A stretch of DNA of 64,000 nucleotides from Treponema peruense (GTDB taxonomy: Bacteria > Spirochaetota > Spirochaetia > Treponematales > Treponemataceae), in contig NZ_CP064936.1 in NCBI RefSeq assembly GCF_016117655.1, positions 1,054,001-1,118,000 of the forward strand. Reading direction: 5' to 3'. The position numbers were made by a program, and so were the translations under genes. Shown one piece after another: positions 26,341-35,432 of the stretch; within the stretch, counting starts at the first letter, position 1; the number at the start of each line of letters is the position of its first letter. The notes under the pieces are model-generated. The model was not told the origin of the DNA. It did not search any database and saw only the letters and a program-made list of their open reading frames with translations.

Positions 26341-26376
26341 GGGAGTCCCTAAAAATTGCCATTTTTAGAGATGTCC
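26341..26376. repeat. Short hairpin repeat, copy 2
   Basis: CTAAAAAT-TGCC-ATTTTTAG hairpin bounded by GGGAGTC and GATGTCC. It is related to the element at 1198-1234 when one is reverse-complemented. It starts five bases after the frdA stop. Confidence 0.55.
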
Positions 26377-26380
26377 TGAA

Positions 26381-28027
26381 TTATTTTGAAGCTCCTGGGA
26401 ACGGTGATTTCTCGAATTCCTTGTTTCCGTGAGTGTATGAAGGAAGAATCTTTGGCGAAACTGCGTCACCCTTGATTCCTGCTGCATCGCGCTCTTTTTC
26501 GAAAGCTTTTACATGATCAAGATTCATTTTTGATGTATCTGCAAGTGCAATGTTCTTAATCATCTTTCCTGCTTCGATTCCGGCTTCACGTCCAAATACT
26601 ACAACGTCAAGAAGGCTGTTTCCCATAAGACGGTTTGTTCCATGAACTCCGCCTGAAGCCTCTCCTGCTACGAGAAGATTTGATACGTTTGTATGACATG
26701 TCTTGTCAATTTCTACACCGCCGTTCTGGTAGTGAAGGGTCGGGTAAACAAGAATCGGTTCCTTTCTGATGTCAATGCCGTATTTAATGAACATATTGTA
26801 CATTGCAGGAATTGACTTAAGAATTGTTCCTTCACCGTGGATCATATCAATCATCGGAGTGTCAAGCCATACTGCATCCTGAACATCGTTCTTTACACCG
26901 CGTCCGTTGCGTACTTCTTTGATGATTCCTGAAGCGTTAACGTCGCGTGTTTCAAGAGGATGAATATATACTTCACCGTCTTTATTGATAAGTTTTGCTC
27001 CGAGTGAGCGTACCTTTTCTGTAACAAGTTTTCCGAGAATCTGTGTAGGGTATGCAGCTCCTGTAGGATGGTACTGGAGTGAATCCTGGTAAAGAAGCTT
27101 TGCTCCAGCTCTGTAAGCAAGTACAAGACCGTCTGCTGTTGCACCGTAGTGGTTAGATGTCGGGAATCCCTGGTAGTGCATGCGTCCTGCTCCACCTGTT
27201 GCAATAATTACAACTTTTGCTTTTGCAATGCGGACTTCATTTGTTTCTATATTCATGAGAACAGCACCGCAGGCATTTCCCTTTTCGTCCTTGATGATTT
27301 CTACAGCTGCAGTAAAGTCTACAACAGTAATCTGGTCAGGGCGGTTAAGAACTTCATCACGGAGAGTACGCATGATTTCGGCACCTGAATAGTCCTTGCA
27401 GGCATGCATTCTCTTGCGGCTTGTTCCGCCACCGTGTGTTGTTACCATTGTTCCGTCTGCTTCCTTGTCGAATTCAACTCCAAGGTCATTGAGCCACTTG
27501 ATAACAGAAGGAGCCTTATTTACAAGAGTGTAAACGAGCTCCGGCTTTCCGTCAAAGTGTCCGCCTCCGAAAGCGTCAAGATAGTGCTGTGCAGGGCTGT
27601 CATTCGGTTTGTCTGCAGCCTGAATTCCGCCTTCTGCCATCATTGTGTTTGCATCACCGATGCGGAGTTTTGTTGCAAGAAGAACTTTTGCTCCAGCTTC
27701 GCTTGCCATGATTGCAGCAGATGTACCGGCTCCGCCACCACCGATTACGAGAACATCTGTTTCGTAGTCAACGTGTGCAAGATCAATGTGTTCCGGCTCG
27801 AATCTTGGTTTTGCCTGAAGCATTGCTGCAAGTTCAATAGGAGCCTTCTGTCCTTTGTTCGGTCCGATTTTGAGCTCTTCGAACTGGCTTGCAATGCGGT
27901 CCGGGTGATATTCTTTAAGGAGCGCGTCCTTTTCATCTGCAGTAAGACGAGCGTGCTCGAATTTAAGGTTTTCTTCGCGTTTTGCAGCAACAATTTTGGC
28001 TGCTTCGTCAAGATAATTTCCGTACAT
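26381..28027 (-). CDS. Soluble fumarate reductase flavoprotein subunit (TfrA/FrdA-like)
   Basis: 548 residues. An N-terminal helical extension (1-85) precedes the FAD domain: LVIGGGGAGTSAAIMA dinucleotide fold, NTMMAEGGIQAA, THGGGTSRKR, LQYHPTGA, then GEASGGVHGTNRLMGNSLLD. The fold and substrate-site arginines fit fumarate reductase/succinate dehydrogenase. The His that carries covalent FAD in membrane enzymes (in HT-x-A-x-GG) is replaced (DANTMMAEGG), as expected for non-covalent FAD in soluble thiol:fumarate reductase. It is the last gene of the mdh-fum-hdr-flx cluster, 93 bases after its iron-sulfur subunit. L-aspartate oxidase is an alternative of the same fold, but the context argues for fumarate reduction. 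Confidence 0.88.
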   Translation of the reverse strand: MYGNYLDEAAKIVAAKREENLKFEHARLTADEKDALLKEYHPDRIASQFEELKIGPNKGQKAPIELAAMLQAKPRFEPEHIDLAHVDYETDVLVIGGGGAGTSAAIMASEAGAKVLLATKLRIGDANTMMAEGGIQAADKPNDSPAQHYLDAFGGGHFDGKPELVYTLVNKAPSVIKWLNDLGVEFDKEADGTMVTTHGGGTSRKRMHACKDYSGAEIMRTLRDEVLNRPDQITVVDFTAAVEIIKDEKGNACGAVLMNIETNEVRIAKAKVVIIATGGAGRMHYQGFPTSNHYGATADGLVLAYRAGAKLLYQDSLQYHPTGAAYPTQILGKLVTEKVRSLGAKLINKDGEVYIHPLETRDVNASGIIKEVRNGRGVKNDVQDAVWLDTPMIDMIHGEGTILKSIPAMYNMFIKYGIDIRKEPILVYPTLHYQNGGVEIDKTCHTNVSNLLVAGEASGGVHGTNRLMGNSLLDVVVFGREAGIEAGKMIKNIALADTSKMNLDHVKAFEKERDAAGIKGDAVSPKILPSYTHGNKEFEKSPFPGASK

Positions 28028-28120
28028 GTATATTACCTCTGTAAATTAAGGTTTGTGCAGACAACGTGTGCCTGCGCTAAAACAACTTTTGTGCAGAACA
28101 GCCGTACAGGCCGGCTGCTG

Positions 28121-28801
28121 TTATTTTTCTATGTCTCTTGTGTTGTAGAGTTCCTTTATCTCGTCAAGAGGCTTGTTCATGATGTTCTGGATCATTGCTT
28201 CAAGCTTTCCTGATTCAATTTCTGCTACACGGTCAAGAAGATGCTGGCTCTGTGGCTGAATGTATTTTCCGTTCAGGCGGCGTGCAAGTTCTGCAACCTG
28301 CGGGTGGCTTATTCCTGCAGGACAGCGGCTTGAACAGCATCCGCACATTACGCAGTCAAAGGAAAGATCTGCACACTTTGCAAAGTCTCCGCGCTGGGCA
28401 TATGCGATGTACTGCATTGTGTTAAGACTCTGCGGACATGCTCTTGTACAGGCATTGCATCCTACGCATGAATAAATCTCGGGGTAGAGCTGCATCATTA
28501 CAGCCTGTTCCGGTTTCATTGTATTAAGGTCATAAACCTGTTTTACGAGAGGGAAGAACGGAAGAGTTGCAATGTACATGTTGTCTTCGACTTTCTTTGA
28601 ACATGCCAGACATGTCTGAAGCTGGTTCTCGCTCTTAATGCGGTAAATTGTTGCACATGCACCGCAGAATCCGTTACGGCAGCCGCAGCCTCTTTTGAGC
28701 TGGTAGCCGGCGTATTCCATTGCGTTCATAATTGTAAGTTCTGCCGGAACTTCATATTTCTTTCCGAACAGGTATATTGTTGCCATCTGTTTTTCTGACA
28801 T
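28121..28801 (-). CDS. Fumarate reductase-like iron-sulfur subunit
   Basis: 226 residues, with three cluster sites. An N-terminal [2Fe-2S] ferredoxin fold has RGCGCRNGFCGAC and a distal CLAC (Cys41, 46, 49 and 64 region). Two four-cysteine motifs follow: CVGCNACTRACPQ and CVMCGCCSSRCPAG, typical of FrdB/SdhB and TfrB. It should pass electrons to the flavoprotein encoded next. Unlike methanogen TfrB, no HdrB-type CCG domain is fused; that function is encoded separately as hdrB in the same cluster. AGGAG lies five bases before the ATG. A hairpin CAGCCG/CGGCTG lies in the 93-base gap to the flavoprotein gene. Confidence 0.88.
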   Translation of the reverse strand: MSEKQMATIYLFGKKYEVPAELTIMNAMEYAGYQLKRGCGCRNGFCGACATIYRIKSENQLQTCLACSKKVEDNMYIATLPFFPLVKQVYDLNTMKPEQAVMMQLYPEIYSCVGCNACTRACPQSLNTMQYIAYAQRGDFAKCADLSFDCVMCGCCSSRCPAGISHPQVAELARRLNGKYIQPQSQHLLDRVAEIESGKLEAMIQNIMNKPLDEIKELYNTRDIEK

Positions 28802-28847
28802 ATTTACTCCTTATTGTAGCTTTTATAACTTTATCTGCCCGGCAATA

Positions 28848-29678
28848 TTAATATTCCGGAGGAAGCTCTCCAAGCTGGTCAAAGCTGAAAACAGGTCCGT
28901 CTTTGCAGACAAATTTGTTTCCAATATTGCATCTGCCGCACTTGCCGATTCCGCACTTCATTCTCATTTCCATTGTTGTGAAAATCTGAGTATCCTTGAA
29001 GCCCAGTTTCTTGAGAGCATCGAGTGACAGGTGGATGAGGATTGGAGGTCCGCACATGATTACGGTCATGTCAGGGTTGGGATTGCATTCCGTAACAAAC
29101 GGGGGAACAAAACCAACGTGGCCGTCCCAGCCTTCTTCTGCACGGTCTATTGTAAGGTCAATCGAACAGTTTGGCTGTTTCATCCAGACATTCTGCATTT
29201 CTTCCAGGCGAACAAGATCTGCCTTTGAGCGTCCGCCGTAAATAACCTGAATGCGGCCGTAGTTTTCGCGCTTGTCCATCATGTAGTTTACTACAGAGTG
29301 AACAGGGGCAATTCCGATACCGCCGGCAATTACCAGAATATCTTTTCCTTTAAGGGCACCTTCTACAGGGAATCCGTTTCCGATAGGTCCTCTTACGCAG
29401 ATTTCCTGACCGACTTCAGCATTGTGAAGCCATTCGGTAACGCATCCGCACTTTTTGATGCTGAATTCCATGTGTGTTTCAAGTGTCGGTGAGGAAGTGA
29501 TAGAAATCATTGACTCTCCGACTCCCGGAACTATAAGCATGGCGCACTGTCCGGGAATGTGCTCAAAAAGCTTTTTTCCGTCTTTGCCTACAACACTGAA
29601 TGTTTTTACGTCCGGTGTTTCCTGACGGATGTCGATAATTTTTCCGACATAAGGAATGAATGATTCGTTCTGTTCCAT
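28848..29678 (-). CDS. FlxA-like FAD/NAD(P)-binding oxidoreductase subunit
   Basis: 276 residues of the AsrB/HydG/ferredoxin-NADP reductase type. An FAD-binding beta barrel (1-100, SMISITSSP flavin loop), a nucleotide domain with VIAGGIGIAPVHSVVNYM and VIYGGRS, MCGPPILI, and a C-terminal [2Fe-2S] motif CGIGKCGRCNIG...C. In FlxABCD-HdrABC complexes this subunit takes electrons from NADH. The start overlaps the stop of the next-upstream gene by one base (TAATG), indicating coupled translation. Confidence 0.85.
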   Translation of the reverse strand: MEQNESFIPYVGKIIDIRQETPDVKTFSVVGKDGKKLFEHIPGQCAMLIVPGVGESMISITSSPTLETHMEFSIKKCGCVTEWLHNAEVGQEICVRGPIGNGFPVEGALKGKDILVIAGGIGIAPVHSVVNYMMDKRENYGRIQVIYGGRSKADLVRLEEMQNVWMKQPNCSIDLTIDRAEEGWDGHVGFVPPFVTECNPNPDMTVIMCGPPILIHLSLDALKKLGFKDTQIFTTMEMRMKCGIGKCGRCNIGNKFVCKDGPVFSFDQLGELPPEY

Positions 29679-30715
29679 TATTTTTCCTCCGCGGCTTCTT
29701 CGTTGAACGCCTTGATTACCTTGACAATGTTCATGTTGACAGGGCAGCTCTCAAGACATCTTCCGCAGCCTACGCAGGAACACAGTCCATCGTGTGCCAT
29801 CGGATAGTATACGAGCTTGTGCATGAATCTCTGGCGGCTTCTTTCTTTCTGGGTATGGCGTGGGTTTTCTGCAGCCATCTGTGTAAAGTCGTTGTACATG
29901 CATGAGTCCCAGCAGCGCACCTGTTTGATTCCGTTTCCTGTGTCAAAGTCGCGTACGTCAAAGCACATACAGGTAGGACAAACATAGGTACATGTACCGC
30001 AACCAAGACAAGCCTCGCTTACACGGTCCCAAACCTTTGAGTTAAAGACTTTCATCATGTTCTTTCCGTCGAATTTGGAAAGATCAAGGTGTGCAAACGG
30101 AAGCTTTTCGAGTTTTTCAGAGATAGCCTTCTTTTCTGCGTCAACTGCCTTTTCATCTGCTTCTGAAAGAACAGATTTTACACTTTCAAGAAGTGATTTA
30201 CCCTTGTCTGTGTTTGCAAGGAAGTAATATGTTCCGTCAGCAAGCCAGGCAGAAACATCACCTGCAGGATTTGCCGCATCAATTTTGTATGTGGGGCAGA
30301 AGCAGGTCTGTGCAGGTTCAGAGCAGGCGAGTGTAACTACAGTTCCATGATCGCGTCTGTTCTTGTAGTATGAGTCAACCGGAGTCATTTTAAGATAAAC
30401 ATTGTCGATTATCTCAAAACTCTTTGCGTCACAGGCTCTTACTCCGAATACAACGAAGTCTTCCACATCTTTGCGCGGATCTTCAACTGTAACTGACTTT
30501 CCGTCAATCTTGTAGTTTACAAGGTTCTCTGTCTTTGGAAAGAAAAAGTCTTTGGCAGAGCGTACAGTTTTGAGCTGTGAAGAAAGTTTTGTTCCTTCAC
30601 TCCATTTCTGGAAGTTGGCCTTTCCTGAAGTATTGTCAACAGGTATGTAAAGATTCTTTGAAGCGGCAACAGCCTTGAAGAATCCGTCGATTTTTTCTGC
30701 TGAAAGAGAAAGCAT
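29678..30715 (-). CDS. FlxB-like 4Fe-4S protein (AsrA/HydB-related)
   Basis: 345 residues. The N-terminal half has FGVRACDAKSFEIID and TLACSEPAQTCFC, seen in anaerobic sulfite reductase subunit A and related hydrogenase subunits. The C-terminal third has two cluster motifs, CLGCGTCTYVCPTCMC and CSCVGCGRCLESCPVN, with CWDS and MYNDF between. It is expected to conduct electrons between the NADH-oxidising FlxA and the rest of the complex. It overlaps both neighbours by one base. Confidence 0.83.
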   Translation of the reverse strand: MLSLSAEKIDGFFKAVAASKNLYIPVDNTSGKANFQKWSEGTKLSSQLKTVRSAKDFFFPKTENLVNYKIDGKSVTVEDPRKDVEDFVVFGVRACDAKSFEIIDNVYLKMTPVDSYYKNRRDHGTVVTLACSEPAQTCFCPTYKIDAANPAGDVSAWLADGTYYFLANTDKGKSLLESVKSVLSEADEKAVDAEKKAISEKLEKLPFAHLDLSKFDGKNMMKVFNSKVWDRVSEACLGCGTCTYVCPTCMCFDVRDFDTGNGIKQVRCWDSCMYNDFTQMAAENPRHTQKERSRQRFMHKLVYYPMAHDGLCSCVGCGRCLESCPVNMNIVKVIKAFNEEAAEEK

Positions 30716-31704
30716 TATTCTTCACCTCCTTCTTTGTCTGAAGAGCGGTCGTATACGATTGTAGGTTCCGCATCTCCTTCTGTGAAAGTAAGCATCGGAG
30801 GCTTGGTCTCCATGTCGCTTCCTGCAATATAAGGTCCGTAAATTTCGTTAATGTCCTTTGCAAACTTGCGGTTAAGCAGATGAAGCGGAATATGTTCCGG
30901 ACAAACGCGTGAACATTCACCGCAGTCAGTACAGCGTCCCGCAACATGCCATGCACGTATAATGTGGTAAAGGCTTTCTTCGAAAGAAGTCTGAGCCACT
31001 TTCTGTGATGTATAAAGCTTGTTGTTGTCGAATACGCACTTTTCGCAGGTACAGGCAGGGCAAACATCGCGGCATGCATTACAGCGTATACAGCGGCTGA
31101 ATTCGTTCTGCCAGAAGTTATAGCGTTCTGCTGCAGTCATTGCTTCAAGCTTTTCTACTTCATCAAATCTCTTTGATTCCAGAACATCGCCTTCTTCACC
31201 AATGAGTTCGTCATAAGTGATATGCTTTTTGCTCTTGCAGACTGAACATCTTTCAGAAATTCCGTTTGTTTCCGGATCTTTCATTCCGTCACAGGGAATT
31301 CCCACTGCATAGACATCGTCACGTGCAATGCGGTTTTCCTTCAAAAGTTCTGTAAAACTGTATGTGTCACAGGGCTTAAGGAAAACAAGAACCTTTTCGC
31401 TTGGTATGGGCTGGTCCTGTGCATTCGGGTCACGCTGCTTTGCCATCTTGTTGTTCATTCTGACAGTGCTTTTCTTTGTTTCGATTTCTCTTGTAATTTT
31501 TACCAGATACTTTGAAAGGTTTGCACCGCAGTTTTCATCATAGACAAAGTTCTTCTGAAGATCATCTGCAGAAGTGAAAACACTTGGAGTAATGTCATAG
31601 TCGAAGAGACCTTTTCTCCAGCCGACAACTTTCTGTACACTTCCGTCAGAAAGCTTCTTTGAGGCTTTTTCTATGAGAGTTGATGTCAGTTTGCTGTCTT
31701 GCAT
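30715..31704 (-). CDS. FlxC-like ferredoxin subunit
   Basis: 329 residues. FLKPCDTYSFTELLKEN and VGIPCDGM resemble the FrhB/FdhB-type segment used in AsrA-like and F420 dehydrogenase-like subunits; cluster motifs follow at CSVCK, CIRCNACRDVCPACTC and CTDCGECSRVCPEH. The ending is acidic and disordered. In the order hdrBCA-flxDCBA it occupies the flxC place. Its start lies inside the end of the MvhD-like gene (19-base overlap), and its stop overlaps flxB. I name it by position and domain content; the family labels within this group are loose. Confidence 0.75.
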   Translation of the reverse strand: MQDSKLTSTLIEKASKKLSDGSVQKVVGWRKGLFDYDITPSVFTSADDLQKNFVYDENCGANLSKYLVKITREIETKKSTVRMNNKMAKQRDPNAQDQPIPSEKVLVFLKPCDTYSFTELLKENRIARDDVYAVGIPCDGMKDPETNGISERCSVCKSKKHITYDELIGEEGDVLESKRFDEVEKLEAMTAAERYNFWQNEFSRCIRCNACRDVCPACTCEKCVFDNNKLYTSQKVAQTSFEESLYHIIRAWHVAGRCTDCGECSRVCPEHIPLHLLNRKFAKDINEIYGPYIAGSDMETKPPMLTFTEGDAEPTIVYDRSSDKEGGEE

Positions 31705-32138
31705 CTTACGTCCTCCAGCTTTTTGTTTTCGCCAAGCTCTGTAATCTTAGATACGAAATCGTTCATGATTCCAGCAAAGCGAACACCTTCCGCAGCTGAA
31801 CACCATTCAACTCTTGTGCGGCCTTTTTCTATTCCAAGATAGTCCAGCATGCTGAACAGAAGAGTCATTCTTCTTCTTGCAAAATAGTTTCCGGTAGAGT
31901 AGTGGCAGTCTCCGGGGTGGCATCCGCAGAGAATAACTCCGTCAGCACCACGCTGGAATGCACGCAGAATAAACAGCGGGTTCAGTCTGCATGAACACGG
32001 AATGCGGATTATTTTTACGTTTGCAGGGTACTCAAGGCGGTTGTTTCCGGCAAGGTCTGCTCCTGCGTATGAACACCAGTTGCAGCAGAATGCTACGATT
32101 TTTGGTGTCCAGTTTGGATTATTTGTTTTGGTTTCCAT
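31686..32138 (-). CDS. MvhD/FlxD-family iron-sulfur electron-transfer subunit
   Basis: 150 residues from the ATG at 32138 (GGAG eight bases upstream). MvhD hallmarks: IVAFCCNWCSYAGADLAG, IRIPCSCRLNP, ADGVILCGCHPGDCHY and a late VEWCSAAEG. The protein binds one [2Fe-2S] cluster and connects an electron donor module (hydrogenase in methanogens, Flx elsewhere) to HdrA. Lying directly between hdrA and the Flx genes, it is the expected bridge of the complex. Overlaps flxC by 19 bases. Confidence 0.9.
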   Translation of the reverse strand: METKTNNPNWTPKIVAFCCNWCSYAGADLAGNNRLEYPANVKIIRIPCSCRLNPLFILRAFQRGADGVILCGCHPGDCHYSTGNYFARRRMTLLFSMLDYLGIEKGRTRVEWCSAAEGVRFAGIMNDFVSKITELGENKKLEDVRCKTAN

Positions 32139-32156
32139 AAGCAATTCTCCAGTAGG

Positions 32157-34169
32157 TTAAAGTACTGAATCCACCTCCGCAAGAATCTGTTTGTTGCTGA
32201 ATCCGTTAAGATCCATTGCTCCTGAAGGACATGCTACAGTACATGCACCGCATCCCTGACACATTGCTGTGTTTACCTGGGAAACGTGGCGTGTGATTGT
32301 CGTGCGGTTTGGTCCGCGGAAGTCCTTGTCTATGTAAGAGATAGCTCCGTACGGACAAACATTTGCACACTGTCCGCAGCCGTTACATGCATTTTCATCA
32401 GGATGGGCTGTGCACGGATTGTTCTTGAGCTTGTCCTTTACGAGAAGACAGATTGCCTTTGCAGCAGCACCAGATGACTGTGCTACGGTTTCAGGAATAT
32501 CTTTTGGTCCCTGGCAGCAGCCTGCAAGGAAAATTCCGGCAGTAGGGCTTTCTACAGGGCGCAGTTTTGCATGTGCTTCAAGGAAGAAGTCATTGTTGTC
32601 CATTGAAGTTGTAAGCATTGTGGCAAGAGGTCTTGCGCTCTTGTCTGCTTCGATTGATGCAGCAAGAACAACCATGTCTGCCTTGATATGAATCTGTCTG
32701 TTAAGGATAAGGTCGCTTCCCTGAACGTCAAGTGTTCCGTCGCTCATTGGTGTAACTTTTCCTACCTGACCTTTGATGTAGTGAACACCGTACTGTTCAA
32801 CTGCACGGCGGTAGAATTCATCAAAGTTCTTTCCCGGAGTACGAACGTCTATATAGAAGACATAGCAGTTTGTGTCAGGGTAGTGGTCGCGTGTAAGAAT
32901 AGCGTGCTTTGCAGTATACATACAGCATACTTTTGAGCAGTACTCGTGACCCTTTGTTGCATCTGCGGAACAGCGGCTTCCTACGCACTGTACAAAAACA
33001 ATGTTCTTTGGTTCTTTTCCGTCTGAAGGGCGAAGAAGGTGACCGTTTGTAGGACCCGAAGCATTACAGAGACGCTCGAATTCAAGAGATGAAACAACAT
33101 CGGGGCTCTGTGAATACGCATACTCATCAAACTTTGTAAGTTCAATCGGGTTGTATCCTGTAGCAACGATGATAGCTCCGTACTTTTCTGTGATAACTTC
33201 ATCCTGTGCCTTGTAGTTGATTGCTCCAGCACCGCAGGCTTTTTCACAGAATCCGCATACATTGTCCTTGCCTTTTGCAAGAGCCTGCATGTGAAGACAG
33301 TAGTTTGCATCGATTGTGGCTACCTTTGGAACAGCCTGTGCAAACGGAATGTAAATGGCCTTTTTGTTGTTCAGATTAAGGTTAAAGTCATTCGGAACCT
33401 TTTTCATAGGACACTTTTCGATACATTCGCCGCAGCCTGTACATTTTGTTTCGTCAACATAACGTGCGTGGCGTTTGATGTCTATGCTGAAGTTTCCGAT
33501 ATATCCCTTTACGCCTACAACTTCTGAATAAGAAAGAATGCGGATGTTGGGGTTCTGGCTTACTTCTGTCATCTTTGGTGTAACAATACATGATGCGCAG
33601 TCAAGGGTCGGGAATGTCTTGTCGAGCATAGCCATTTTTCCACCGACTGTAGGTTTCTTTTCTACAATGTCAACGGGGAATCCTGCATCTGCAATGTCCA
33701 AAGCGGCTGTAATTCCTGCAATTCCACCACCAATAACAAGTGCCCTCTTTGTAACAGGTGTTTCTCCTGCTGTAAGGGGAGTGTCAAGAATAGACTTTGC
33801 TACGGCAGCCTTTCCGAGTGCAATGGCTTTTTCTGTTGCCTTTTCTACATCCTTGAGAACCCATGATGTCTGTTCGCGGATGTTTGCTACTTCTACTTTG
33901 TATGGGTTAAGACCGGCTCTTTCTGCACATGCGCGGAATGTCTTTTCGTGCATACGCGGTGAGCAGGAACAAAGAACAACGCCTGTAAGCTTGTCGTCCT
34001 TTATGTGGTCTTCAATCATTTTCTGTCCGGCAGAAGAACACATGTATGTGTAATGTGTTGAATAAACAACACCGTTTACTTTTCCAAGTTCTTCAGCGAC
34101 TTTTGCTACGTCAACCGTACCGGCAATGTTAGTGCCGCAGTGACATACGAAAACACCAATTCTTTCCAT
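32157..34169 (-). CDS. hdrA: Heterodisulfide reductase subunit A (electron-bifurcating flavoprotein)
   Basis: 670 residues, full-length HdrA. N-terminus IGVFVCHCGTNIAG, VVLCSCSPRMHEKTF, FAD fold VIGGGIAGITAALDIAD followed by GKMAMLDKTFPTLDCASCIVTPKM, first ferredoxin motif CTGCGECIEKCPMKK, an extra cysteine group (CGFCEKACGAGA), FVQCVGSR, and C-terminal motifs CNGCGQCANVCP and CQGCGACTVACPSG. HdrA carries the FAD where electron bifurcation takes place in methanogens, sending electrons to ferredoxin and to HdrB. It lies nine bases after hdrC and 18 before the MvhD-like gene. Confidence 0.95.
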   Translation of the reverse strand: MERIGVFVCHCGTNIAGTVDVAKVAEELGKVNGVVYSTHYTYMCSSAGQKMIEDHIKDDKLTGVVLCSCSPRMHEKTFRACAERAGLNPYKVEVANIREQTSWVLKDVEKATEKAIALGKAAVAKSILDTPLTAGETPVTKRALVIGGGIAGITAALDIADAGFPVDIVEKKPTVGGKMAMLDKTFPTLDCASCIVTPKMTEVSQNPNIRILSYSEVVGVKGYIGNFSIDIKRHARYVDETKCTGCGECIEKCPMKKVPNDFNLNLNNKKAIYIPFAQAVPKVATIDANYCLHMQALAKGKDNVCGFCEKACGAGAINYKAQDEVITEKYGAIIVATGYNPIELTKFDEYAYSQSPDVVSSLEFERLCNASGPTNGHLLRPSDGKEPKNIVFVQCVGSRCSADATKGHEYCSKVCCMYTAKHAILTRDHYPDTNCYVFYIDVRTPGKNFDEFYRRAVEQYGVHYIKGQVGKVTPMSDGTLDVQGSDLILNRQIHIKADMVVLAASIEADKSARPLATMLTTSMDNNDFFLEAHAKLRPVESPTAGIFLAGCCQGPKDIPETVAQSSGAAAKAICLLVKDKLKNNPCTAHPDENACNGCGQCANVCPYGAISYIDKDFRGPNRTTITRHVSQVNTAMCQGCGACTVACPSGAMDLNGFSNKQILAEVDSVL

Positions 34170-34178
34170 CTGTCACTC

Positions 34179-34574
34179 CTATTTTCTGTATTTTCTGAAT
34201 GCGCTCATAAGAAGCTGCTGGGGTGTGTCATCATCAAGCTTTTCAGGAACCTGAACAGGATCAAGATGAAGCGGACCTCTTTCGCGTTCTACAACAGTAC
34301 GAACTGCATCGATAAGCTTTGCAGGTTCAACCTGGCGCGGACATCTTTCAAGACACGCAAAGCATGTAAGACAGGTGTAAATGGACTTGCTTTTAAGAAG
34401 GCTTTCAATTTCGCCGTTTTCGACCATCTGCACAAACTGATGCGGGTGATATTCCATGGAATCGTAGTTCGGGCATGTGCCTGAGCATTTTCCGCATACC
34501 ATGCATTTTTTTGTGTTCACACCGCTTGTTTCAAGGATAAGATCCTTGTATTTCTGAATTTCAGAGTCAAGCAT
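34179..34574 (-). CDS. hdrC: Heterodisulfide reductase subunit C
   Basis: 131 residues from the ATG at 34574, which overlaps the hdrB stop (ATGCTTGA) and has GGAG upstream. Two four-cysteine motifs, CMVCGKCSGTCPN and CLTCFACLERCPR, bind [4Fe-4S] clusters that relay electrons from HdrA to HdrB. The C-terminus (TPQQLLMSAFRKY) is typical. A longer reading frame to 34607 has no support. Confidence 0.93.
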   Translation of the reverse strand: MLDSEIQKYKDLILETSGVNTKKCMVCGKCSGTCPNYDSMEYHPHQFVQMVENGEIESLLKSKSIYTCLTCFACLERCPRQVEPAKLIDAVRTVVERERGPLHLDPVQVPEKLDDDTPQQLLMSAFRKYRK

Positions 34575-35403
34575 CAGCGTTCTCCTTAATTCCAAGAGCT
34601 TCGGCAAGAAGTTCTGTAAAATAAATTACATCGAGGTTGCTTTCACCCTTGTTCTTTATAAGATTGTAGCGGCAAAGAGGGCAACTTGTTACAAGGAAGT
34701 CTGCTCCCATGTCCTGTGCGTTGTCAAGAATTGCCCTGGCTCTTTTCTGCGGAATTGACGGATCTTCAAAACCTGCATATGCACCGCAACATTCATTGCG
34801 CTGTGAGTAAATTACAGGAGTTCCACCGATTGCCTTGATAAAATCTTCTATTATCTGGGGGTTTTCCGGATCATCAAATTCCATTACTTTTCCGGGGCGA
34901 AGAAGAAGGCATCCGTAATAGGCACCGATTTTCTTTCCTTTGAACGGATTCTTTACGGCTTTTTTTACATTGTCCCAGCCGATAACATCGCGGAGAACTT
35001 CAAGGAAGTGCAGAACTTTTGTTTCTCCGTTGTATTCGATTCCGTCCTGCTTGAGATAATTGTTAACGTGAAGAACAGTATTTTCATCATTCTTCATGTC
35101 ATCATTCACCTGTTTGAGCACGTTGTAGCATGCAGAACAGAGTGTTACGAGAGTCTGGTTCTTATCTCTGGAAGCCGCAAGGGCACGGACAGAAGGAAGC
35201 TTGGAGGCAATTTCGTTTTTGCCTGTTGTGTACACACCGCCACAGCACTGCCAGTCTTCGATTTCTTCAAGATTGAAACCGAGAGCCTGTGCGCTCAGAC
35301 GACCGTACATGTCCAAGTCCTTTGCCTTGTTCTTGAGCGTGCATCCGGGAAAATAAGAATAAGTAAGGTTCGCTGAACCTTCGTTTGTCTTGTTGTCACC
35401 CAT
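34567..35403 (-). CDS. hdrB: Heterodisulfide reductase subunit B
   Basis: 278 residues with two intact CCG domains. The first has Cys21, 31 residues, Cys53-Cys54-Gly, 34 residues, Cys89-x-x-Cys92; the second repeats it with YYGCLLL, NECCGAYAG and TSCPLC. These bind the paired non-cubane [4Fe-4S] clusters that cleave the CoM-CoB disulfide in methanogens. A spirochete has neither CoM nor CoB, so the physiological acceptor must be different. GGAG lies eight bases before the ATG; 29 bases separate it from fumC. Confidence 0.93.
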   Translation of the reverse strand: MGDNKTNEGSANLTYSYFPGCTLKNKAKDLDMYGRLSAQALGFNLEEIEDWQCCGGVYTTGKNEIASKLPSVRALAASRDKNQTLVTLCSACYNVLKQVNDDMKNDENTVLHVNNYLKQDGIEYNGETKVLHFLEVLRDVIGWDNVKKAVKNPFKGKKIGAYYGCLLLRPGKVMEFDDPENPQIIEDFIKAIGGTPVIYSQRNECCGAYAGFEDPSIPQKRARAILDNAQDMGADFLVTSCPLCRYNLIKNKGESNLDVIYFTELLAEALGIKENADA

Positions 35404-35432
35404 TCTTGTTTCTCCAATATATTTCTATTAAA

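Noticed and set aside
27404-28213. Long open frame of 269 codons on the plus strand, antisense to the fumarate reductase genes
   Set aside because: It is Cys/Phe/Val-rich in an unnatural manner, has no ribosome site, and mirrors well-defined flavoprotein and Fe-S motifs on the other strand.
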